Positions 55,801 through 64,000 of a stretch of DNA of 64,000 bases are shown one piece after another (position 1 is the stretch's first letter; the number at the start of each line of letters is the position of its first letter). Location of the stretch: positions 869,144-933,143 of the forward strand of contig VZQC01006590.1 of assembly GCA_009823505.1 (NCBI GenBank), written 5' to 3'. The notes beneath the pieces were generated by a model. That model made no database searches. It was not told where the DNA came from and worked only from the letters and a program-made list of their open reading frames with translations. This DNA comes from Rhizomys pruinosus (taxonomy: Eukaryota > Chordata > Mammalia > Rodentia > Spalacidae). The position numbers were made by a program, and so were the translations under genes.

Positions 55801-57463
55801 TTTTTTTTAAACATTTTTTTTTTTTTTATTGATTGCTTTGTGCATTTCATACATCATTTCCAATTCAGTTCAGGTATATCTCCCTTCCCTTCCCCACCCC
55901 ACCCCCACCCAACCGAGATCATGCATTCTGCCATGACTGTCCTGCATATCTTCTCTCAGTTTTTTTTTTTCCATTTTTTAGCTATAAGTGTAATCCATGA
56001 GTACAAGCATCCTTCATGTTAAAACCAACTTGCAGGCTGTTGTGCCCAACCCCACAGCCCCACCTTCCAGCGGGGGAGTGAGGGGTTGTATGTTCAATCA
56101 GTTATAAAAAAATGAGGGTCTCAGACTACATTGCTTGTAGTTTCCCCCTTCACCCGATTGCAGCCCCTTACATTCTACCATGCCCCCTCTTCCGCAGATT
56201 ATTCCCCTGGGCTTAGAAAAGGGGCAGCAGGTGGATGAGAAGCAGAACAGTCCACTCTCTCTGGAGGCTGTTGCTTGGATTTCTTTGGTCAATTCTGCTG
56301 TTTCCTTTCAATGGGCTGACAGTTTGCCAGGAATAACCTTTCGATCCTCAATGAAGCCACAGCAATTAGATATATAGGTACTTAAGTCAGATTAATAGTT
56401 ATGGTAGGTTACTTTGGTATAGGAACCAGTATGTTTTAGATGAAATGTTATCCACGAACTACATTTTTCCCTGTTAAATATGAACAGGGTCTTACTGTGG
56501 CTTACCTTGATTACTCCTAACCTTTAGAGATGTAAAGCTTGTTCGGCAATCAGCCATGGTCATTCCTCCAAGAGAGAGCCAATAGCCGATTAGATTTGGG
56601 GTATACAGAGTATTTGGCTGCCTCTGCTGCACAGTTATTTCCAGGCAGGTGAGGTGTAGCTGGTGCTGACAGGTGGAGTCTTGTGACTCAAGGAGACGTA
56701 TATATGCTTTATTGGTTTAGTAGGCCCTAGTTAACACTCTCTGGTTTCCACACCTTACTGTACACTTGCATGTGTGGTCCTCAATGCATCTTTCCCATGT
56801 TAACATTCAGGTCTTCAGCAGCAGGGCCTTATCGCCTCTCTTCTTGCAGGTATCCGTTTTAGAGGCAGGAGCCTTTACCTTTTGTGGGCCTTAGATTCCC
56901 CTGTTGCCAACATCTCCCTGGTCGAATAATCCAATTACTTGATGTCAGAGCTCCTGTATATCAATATATTTTTCTAAGCACATAGTTTAAAGGACATTAG
57001 TATTTATTTGGTTTATCAACAGAGAATTAATCTTTTTCACAGTTCTCTATGTCTATTAGTCAATTAAGAAGGATTATATTGACCTTTTTATAATAGATTA
57101 CCTCTATATAGTTGTCTCCCAATTTTACAGTTGTGGAGCGAACTCATCATCGTCATATTTCTCCTGTTCTGGGGGATGCAAGAAAGTCTCTCATATCAAA
57201 ACCCTTTTGCAGCACCTAGAAGGTAAGTTTCTCATTAGGACTTCATTATAAATAGTTGTTACATGTAGGGGCCACAGTGGGGTTCCGATGTTTAAATGGC
57301 ATGTCTGAGGCTTTTCTTCCTTTTGATGTTCAGACGGGGTCAACCCTTCAGTTGGCACTTTCTAGTACATCCTACTCAATGCTAAGCTGATCTTTTCTTT
57401 CTCAGATCCGTTAAGTGTGTGACGTTTTGTCCTGTTGGAACAGCAAATCTTTTCCCAAGTTAG

Positions 57464-57725
57464 TTTTTTTTTTTAAATTTATTTATTTTTGTATGTGTCA
57501 TTGAAATGTACTGTCTGCATGCAGGGTTTTTTTTTTGCACCCGTGTTCGTGCAAATCCCGGAGGTCAGAAGACGGTCCTCGATTCCCCTGGAACTGGATT
57601 TCCTCGACTGATTTGAGTTACAAGATGGTTTCTTAGCCGCCAATGTGGGTGCTGGGGATCGAAACCCAGGTGTCCTCTGCAAGAGCAGTCGGTGCTTTTA
57701 ACCGCTAGGCTATCTCATCCAGCCC
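57464..57725 (-). mobile_element. B2 SINE, minus strand, in L1 3' sequence
   Basis: Complement of a full B2, with a T-run expansion (57527-57536) and extra bases in several places. The flanks (CCCAAGTTAGTTTT and TCTCAAGTAGTTATTTT) give a weak target duplication. Confidence 0.88.
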
Positions 57726-58429
57726 TTCTCAAGTAGTTATTTTAAATTTGAATTGCAAGGTTTTTTGATGAGAAGGTTTCATGTCTATCTTGTACCCCCC
57801 CCTTTTTTTTAAACCCATGAGATCTCCAGAAGGCATTGTATTATACATAACTTATAGTGTGGGATCAGGCTCAGATTCATCAAAATTTTACCCATTTGTT
57901 TTGGGTGTCTACATAATATGAATTAACTTGGGGGCGCAAACTTAATTTTTATGTTAAATCACCTTAAAGAGAAATGCTAACAGTGATACTGTAAACAGAG
58001 ACACTAAGAGAACATTCTGTATGTGCCAATCCCAGAGGTTTTGTTCTACAAATTTTATGTAAAACAAATTTGTGACAACCAGTGATTTATATCGCCATTT
58101 AACTCGGATTCATTAAGGTTTTTATCAGATCTGAAACCAATGTTGTTTAATATACACATATTTACTATTTACTAAGTCTAAAAACCATGCTATCCTGTAC
58201 ACAGTGTCTAGCAAAATTGGCACTTGTTGAATTCAGTACATTAAATATGCATTAAATCGAATAGACACCGCTGTCCCTCACCCACCCTCCTCCCCTTCCC
58301 AATCACCATTTCGCGTCCCATTTCTGTTCTGCAGTTCTTCTGTTGTTGTTCTTTTACTATGCATCCCCTCTCCCACGAGAAATATTTATATCTCGGTTAT
58401 TGGTACTTAGCATCCATATATTGAGGGAC

Positions 58430-61400
58430 ACGACATTTGCCGTCTTTGTTTTCTGGGACTAGGTGTTACTTCAACTAACATAATGTCTTCCGCACTCCAT
58501 CCATACCCAAAGTTCATGATGTTGTCCTTATCTTTCACGCTGCATAAGAACTCCATTGTATAACATGTACACATTTTCTCTAATCCACTCGTACAGTTGA
58601 GGGGCACCTGGGTGGTTCCAGCTTTTTTGCTATTGTGAAACAGAGCTGCAATAAACTAAGCTGTGCATGTATCTTTGCAGTAAGATGTGTTTTTGTGGGA
58701 GTGGTATGACTGGGTCAAATGGAAGGCTCGTTTTGAGTCTTCTAAGGGTTCTCCCACACTGATTTCATTAGTGGCTGTACCAGTTTAACATTCCCACCAG
58801 CAGTGGATGAGTGTTCCCCTTTCTCCACAACCTCTCCAGCACTTGGTATCATTTGTGTTCTTGATCCTAGCCAGTCTTATTGGAGTAGGTGAATATCTCA
58901 AAGTGGTTTTAAATTTGCATTTTCCTTAATTAATCAGAGATGCTGAACACTTTCTTAAGATGTTTCTTGGAATCTCTATTTCCTCCTGTGTGAAGCTCTA
59001 TTCAGATCTTTGCTCCATCTTTGAGTGTTTTAATTTGTTTTCTTCTTCTTTTTTTTTTGAGTAGCTTGTATACTCTGGAGATTAGCTTTGTCAGAATGTG
59101 TCTGCAGTGAAGGTTTCCCCCACTCTGTGGGTTTTCTCTTCACTTCCTTTATTGTTTCTTTTTGATGTACAAAAGCTTTTGAGTTTAAGGAGATCCCATG
59201 TTGTCAATTGTTGACTTATTTCTTGTGCAGCTGCTGTCTGATTTAGGAAGTCTTTTCCTACACCTAATGTCTTGTAGTCTGCTGCCAAGTTTCTCTTCTA
59301 TCACCTCCAGATTTGGGGCTTCACATGAGGTCTTTTGGTCCATCTGGAGTTGACTTTTGTACAAGGTGAGAGGTAGGGGTTAATTTTACATTCTTTCTAC
59401 AAGTGGTGATCCATTTTGCCAGCACCAACTTGCTGAAGATGCTGTCTTTCCTCCCATTGTGTCTCCTTGGCCCCCTTGTCAAATATGAGGTGGCTGAAAT
59501 TGTATGAGTTCAGGTTTGGATCTTCAGTTTTATTCCATTGGTCAACTGGTACTGTTTTTGTGCCAGTACCAGGCTGTTTTTATGATTATAGCCTGTAGTA
59601 TAGTTTGATGTCTGGTATAGGATCCCCCCCTGTATTGCTCTTTTCACTCAGGATTGCTTTGGCTATTCGGGGTCTTTTGTTTTTGCCAAATGAAATTGAG
59701 ATTTTTTTTTTCCAAGCCTGTTGAAGAAATTCTTGGGGATTTTGATTGGGATTGCATTAAATCTGTACACTAGTTTGGGTAGGATGGACATTTTTACTAT
59801 ATTTATTTCCCAATCCATGAGCATGGGAGGTTTGTCCATTCTTCTGATGTCTTCCTCAATTTCCTTTTTCAGGGGTTTAAAAAATTTTTGTTGTAGAAGA
59901 TCCTTGGTTTCATTGGTTAGGTTTGTTCCTGGGTATTTTTATTGTTTTTGAGGCTATTGTGAGTGGGAAAGGTCTCCTTGTAGTCTTCTCAGTTGCTTGT
60001 TTGGTTGAAAGGCTACTGATTTTTCTAGACTTATTTTGTATCCTGCACTTTACCAAACTCTTAATCATTTCTAGGAGTTTTCTGGTGGAGTTCTTAGCAT
60101 CCCTTAGGTAGACAATCATATCATCAGCAAACAGGGTAGCTTGACTTCCTCTTTTCCAATTAGAACTCCTTTAATTTCCTTTTCTTGCCTTATTGCCCTG
60201 GCAAGGGTTTCAGCCATATATTGAAAAGGAGTGGTGAGAAGGGGCAAGCCTTGCGAGTTCCTACCTTTAAGGGAAATGCTTCTGTCATTTCCCCATTTAG
60301 GATGATATTGGCTGTGGGTTTCCTGTTTGGCTTTGATTACATTAGGAATGATCCTTCAGGAGTCCAATTCCCTCCAGGCTTTAAAAGGGTGCTGGATTTT
60401 GTCAAAGGCTTCTCCGCATCAATTGAGAGATTGGTGTGGTTTTTGTCCTTCAATCCATTGATATGTTTGATGATGATTTATTGATTTTTGTATGCTGAAC
60501 CATCCCTGCATCTCTGGTATGAATCCAACTTGGTCATGGTGGATGATTTTCTTGATGTGAAGTCTGTATGCGGTTTGCCAGAATCCTGTTTAGAATTTTG
60601 GCATCTGTGTTCATTAGGGAGATGGGTCTATAGTTCTCCTTTTTTGGTTGTATCTTTCCCTGGTTTGGGTAGTAGCGTAATGCTGGCTTCATAGAATGAT
60701 CTGGGAGAAGTCCCTCCGTTTGTATCCTTCTGAACAATTTAAGTAGTATGGTTGTATGTCTTTTCGAAATATTTTATAGAATTCTGCAGTGAAACATCCG
60801 GGCCTGGGCATTTTTTGGTTAGGAGGCTGCTTATTACATCTTGGATTTCTTCCTGTACTATTGGTCTTTTTAGACTGTCGATCTCTTCTTGGTTGAGCTT
60901 TGGGGATTCCAGGATTTCAAATATTCATCCATTTCTTTCTAGTGTTTCAAACTTAGTAAATATTAAGTTTTTGAAGTAGTCCCGTATAATTGTCTGGATC
61001 TTTTCATTGTCTGTTGTGATATTTCCCTTTTCTCACAGATTCTATTGATTTGAGTTGTTCCCTCTTTCTTTTGGTTAACTGGGCTAGAGGTCTGTCTATC
61101 TTGTTTATTCTCTCAAAGAACCAACTTTTGGATTCATTGATTTTTTGTATCGTTTCCTTGTTTCTATTTCTTTGATCTCCTGCTCTGATTTTTTGTTATT
61201 TCTTCTTGTCTGGCTCCGTTTAGGGTTCATTTGTTGTTGTCTCTCAAGTATTTTTTAGCTGCAGTGTTAGATCATTCACTTGTGCTTTTCTGTTTTTTTA
61301 TGTAAGCACTTAGAGCTATAAACTTCCCTCTAGGATGCTTTTAAAGTGTCCCATAGATTTTGCTGTGTTGTTTTTTTTTTTTTTGTTTTTGTTTTTTATT

Positions 61401-62700
61401 CTTTCTTTATTTCTTTCCTTGACCCACTCATTATTGAGCGAGGTGTGTGTTTAGTCTCCATTTGTTCCTGAAAGTTGTAGGGTTTTATTCTGGTGTTGAA
61501 TTTGAGTTTTATTGCACTGTGGTCTGATAAGAATGCATGAGATTATTTCATCTTTTATATTTGTTGAGTTTTTTCCTGTGTCCAGTATTTGGTCTTATTT
61601 GGAGAATGTTCCATGAGGTGCTGAGTAGAAAGTGTATTCTCTGGTGTTGGGTGAAATATTCGATAGAGTCTGTGAGGTCCATTTTGGTGTATTGTGTCAT
61701 TTAGTTCAGATGTCTCTTCTGTTTATCCTTTGTCCTGTTGATCTGTCTAGGGACTTAATGGGGTATTGAAGTCCCCTAGTTATTGCGCTGGGTTAATCTG
61801 TGCCTTGAGATCCTGAAGAAATTTTCTTTATAAATTTGGTGCACAGGTGTTTGGTGCACATATATGTTTATGATTGTGAATATTTCATCATTAATTTGTT
61901 CCGTTTAAAAAGATGTAATGGCCCTCTTGTCTCTTTTAATTTCTTTTGCTTTGAAGTCTTTTTGTCTGATATTAGAATACCACACACCGCTTTCTTTTTG
62001 TACCATTTCTTGAATACTTTTCTATCATTCACCCTTAAGTGAGCCTATCCTTGAGATTGAGATGGGTTTCTTGTAGACAGCAATAGATGTGGTTTTGTTT
62101 CCCTAATCCATTCTCCCAGTCTATGTCCTTTTTTTGGGAGTTTAGCCCATTAATATTTAAGGTTATATAATTGAAGATGGATGTTGCTTCCTTTCACTTT
62201 ATTATCCATTTGGGGACTTCTAGCCTCTGATTTTGCTCTATGGTTTGTTTTTTGTTAGTTTCTTTTCCTAGGTGTTGAGGATTGTTTGCTCCTCCTTCTG
62301 CCCCTTTGAATTGCTTCAAGTATTTTGAAGAGTTGGTTTTCCAGAAGGTATTCCATCATTTTGTTTATGTCAGGAAGATTTTTCTCTCTCCTTCAACGTA
62401 TAAATCGACTTTTTGCTGGGTAAAGTATTCTGGGTTGGCATCCGTAGTCCCTTAACCTGGGAATGCTTTTTCCATGTTTTTGCTTTCATGGTTTGAGGCG
62501 AGAAATCAGTTGTGATTCTAATGGGTTTCCCTTTTGTATTGACTTGTTTTCTTTTGTAGCTCTCAGAATTTTGTCTTTCTTTTGGGGCATCTGAGCATTT
62601 TAACTAGTTGATATGGCGTGGGGTTGTTCTTTTCTGATTCTTGTCTATTTGGGGTCCTATGTGCTTCTTGTATTTGTATTGGTTTGTCCTACTTATTTGG
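58430..62700 (-). pseudogene. L1 ORF2 (endonuclease-RT), broken
   Basis: The RT core is readable in segments: [20 protein letters not shown] within 60737-60534, and FADDM then IVYLRD at 60131-60100. The C-terminal part has LKSFCTSKR (about 59190-59160). ORF2 nicks target DNA and copies L1 RNA; here no segment is open for more than about 100 codons. Confidence 0.8.
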
Positions 62701-62799
62701 GGAATTTTCTTCTATTATTATCTGTTGAAGGATCTGATCATACTTTTTCTTGAGATTCTTCTCCTTCCTCTATTCCTATGATGCGGTAGGTTTTGATCT

Positions 62800-63488
62800 T
62801 TTCATAGTGTCCCATATTTCCTGGTTGTTCCAATTTTGTTGTTATTTTAAATTTTTCATATATCTTTATTTGAGCTTTTTAATTGCTCGTGTTATCTTCC
62901 AGATCTGATATCTTTGTTCTGCTTCCTCCATTCTACTTCTGAGGCTTTTCCTTTCCTTTCTTCTTGATTGAATGTTGTGTTCTAATTCCTTTTTCGTTTC
63001 ATCCTGTGTTTTCTTTAGTACTTCCATTTCCTTTTTGAGCTTCTCAGTCTCGTCTTGGTGCTTCTCAATCTCTTCTTGGTGTTCCTCTACTTTCGTTGGT
63101 TGGCTTTCCTTGTTTCTACGTGTTTCCTTACTTCTTTCAGAGTTTGTTTTTTTTCTCCCTCTAGTTCTTTGTGGAGTTTGTGGTCTGTTCCTTTAGTTTT
63201 TTTCCGAAGATTGTCATTGTTATCCCTCTTAGGTCTTTTTTGAGTTTTTCATTCTCTCTCTTTGTTCTCTATTCTTTATTTTTTTCTCCTTCTACTTCTT
63301 TCTGGAGTGTTGTCAATCTGTTCCTTTAGTTCTTTCTGATGTTGTCATTGTATCCCTCTAGGTCCTTTATAGTTTTTCTTTTCTTTCTTTAGGTCTCTGA
63401 ATTCCTCTTTATGTTTCTTTGATTTCTCTGCATAGTCTGCAATTATTCCTTAAATCTGTTCTTGGGTCTCCTCCATGGGGGATCCCAT
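62800..63488 (-). pseudogene. L1 ORF1 N-terminal half (coiled coil), broken
   Basis: The ATG at 63488-63486 begins a frame with MGSPMEETQEQ; it is broken after a dozen codons. The following region is rich in E/K/L codons on the minus strand, a coiled coil for ORF1p trimerisation. Two repeat blocks (63161-63250 and 63291-63378) are related. Frameshifts fall at several poly(T) runs. Confidence 0.7.
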
Positions 63489-63548
63489 TGTAGCTATTCT
63501 TCTACTGGTTTGCTAGCGCTTAATGCAGGATTTTCCTGTGCCTTTCCC

Positions 63549-64000
63549 AAATGACAAATGACAAATGGGGATCTCCTTAAACTCAAAAGCTTTTGTACAT
63601 CAAAAGAAACAATAAAGGAAGTGAAGAGAAAAAACCCACAGAGTGGGAGGAAACCTTCACTGCAGACACATCTGACAAAGCATTAATCCCAGATATACAA
63701 GCTACCAAAAACAAAGAAGAAAGAAAACAATGAAAACTCATAAGAATGGAGAGCAAAGATCTGAATAGAGACTTCACAAGGAGGAAATAGAGATGGCCAG
63801 AGAAACATCTTAAGAAGTGTTCAGCATCTCTGATAATTAAGGAAATGCAAATTAAACCACTTTGAGATATCACCGTTACTCCAATAAGACTGGCTAGGAT
63901 CAAGAACACAAATGATACCAAGTCTGGAGAGGTTTGTGGAAGAAGGAAACACTCATCCACGCGGTGGGAATGTAAACTGGTACAAGCCACTATGGAAATC
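63549..64000 (+). mobile_element. LINE-1 ORF2 C-terminal fragment, runs off the edge
   Basis: Plus-strand L1 beginning at GACAAATGGGGATCTCC and matching 34430-35100, up to CACTATGGAAATC at the window end. It is head to head with the preceding minus-strand L1. Confidence 0.85.

Larger units (their letters stand above)
55802..63547 (-). mobile_element. Near-full-length LINE-1, minus strand, with long 3' UTR
   Basis: On the minus strand: a short 5' leader, ORF1 from ATG 63488, ORF2 over about 62700-58430 (RT motif F-A-D-D-M at 60131-60117; endonuclease region about 61300-62700), a first G-rich tract near 58300-58276, about 2.4 kb of further 3' sequence, a second G-rich tract (complement of 55886-55910) and a poly(A) (complement of 55811-55828). 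Frames are broken by many one-base indels, often in homopolymers. A B2 at 57464 splits the 3' part. Confidence 0.85.

Noticed and set aside
63549..64000. Twin-priming (5' inversion) of one L1
   Set aside because: The plus-strand part duplicates sequence already present in the minus-strand L1, so two L1 copies are needed.

Overview
The window looks like intergenic DNA (or a long intron) from a muroid rodent. Three things point there: many B2-type SINEs with tRNA-like heads and a CCAGTTCCAGGGG body, several B1/B4-type SINEs, and L1 copies with rodent-style G-rich 3' untranslated tracts. The B2 body is not the common mouse or rat form, so a cricetid, spalacid or other muroid lineage is my guess. 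No bacterial or archaeal genes, no tRNA or rRNA genes and no CRISPR arrays are present. I cannot name any host protein-coding gene. One short candidate 3'-terminal exon (50534-50674) is the only host coding signal I think worth testing.

Layout. 1-3590: 5'-truncated L1 (+), holding a solo LTR, a large TATC microsatellite and two B2s. 3591-7620: sequence I do not recognise. 7625-8680: L1 3' end (+) with an internal deletion. 8711-21850: scattered B2, B1, B4 and LTR fragments in otherwise unrecognised DNA. 21852-26726: an old, deleted class II (betaretrovirus-like, ERVK-type) provirus on the minus strand with LTRs, primer site, polypurine tract and exact 6-bp target duplication. 26733-35800: L1 pieces and SINEs. 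35800-42980: mostly unrecognised, plus an old L1 3' UTR. 43136-49680: an almost complete ERV-L (class III) provirus on the minus strand, nested in an older LTR. 49936-53290: mostly unique DNA with the candidate exon and a striking hairpin. 53290-64000: L1 on L1, ending in a head-to-head pair.

The two proviruses carry most of the readable coding content. The ERV-L keeps a 781-codon protease-RT-RNase H frame, a gag split by one frameshift, a broken integrase and a downstream dUTPase. Gag and pol share a frame and are separated by one TGA. The class II provirus keeps only RNase H/integrase scraps and an env remnant (signal peptide and membrane anchor). Both are defective as they stand.

I did not find a new gene system. 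The most unusual items are an L1 family with an apparent extra ~2.4 kb of 3' sequence, a perfect 21-bp inverted repeat, an ETS-like repeat array in the class II LTR, and the unassigned exon candidate. All identities come from reading the sequence by eye. Element boundaries are firm only where target-site duplications are given.
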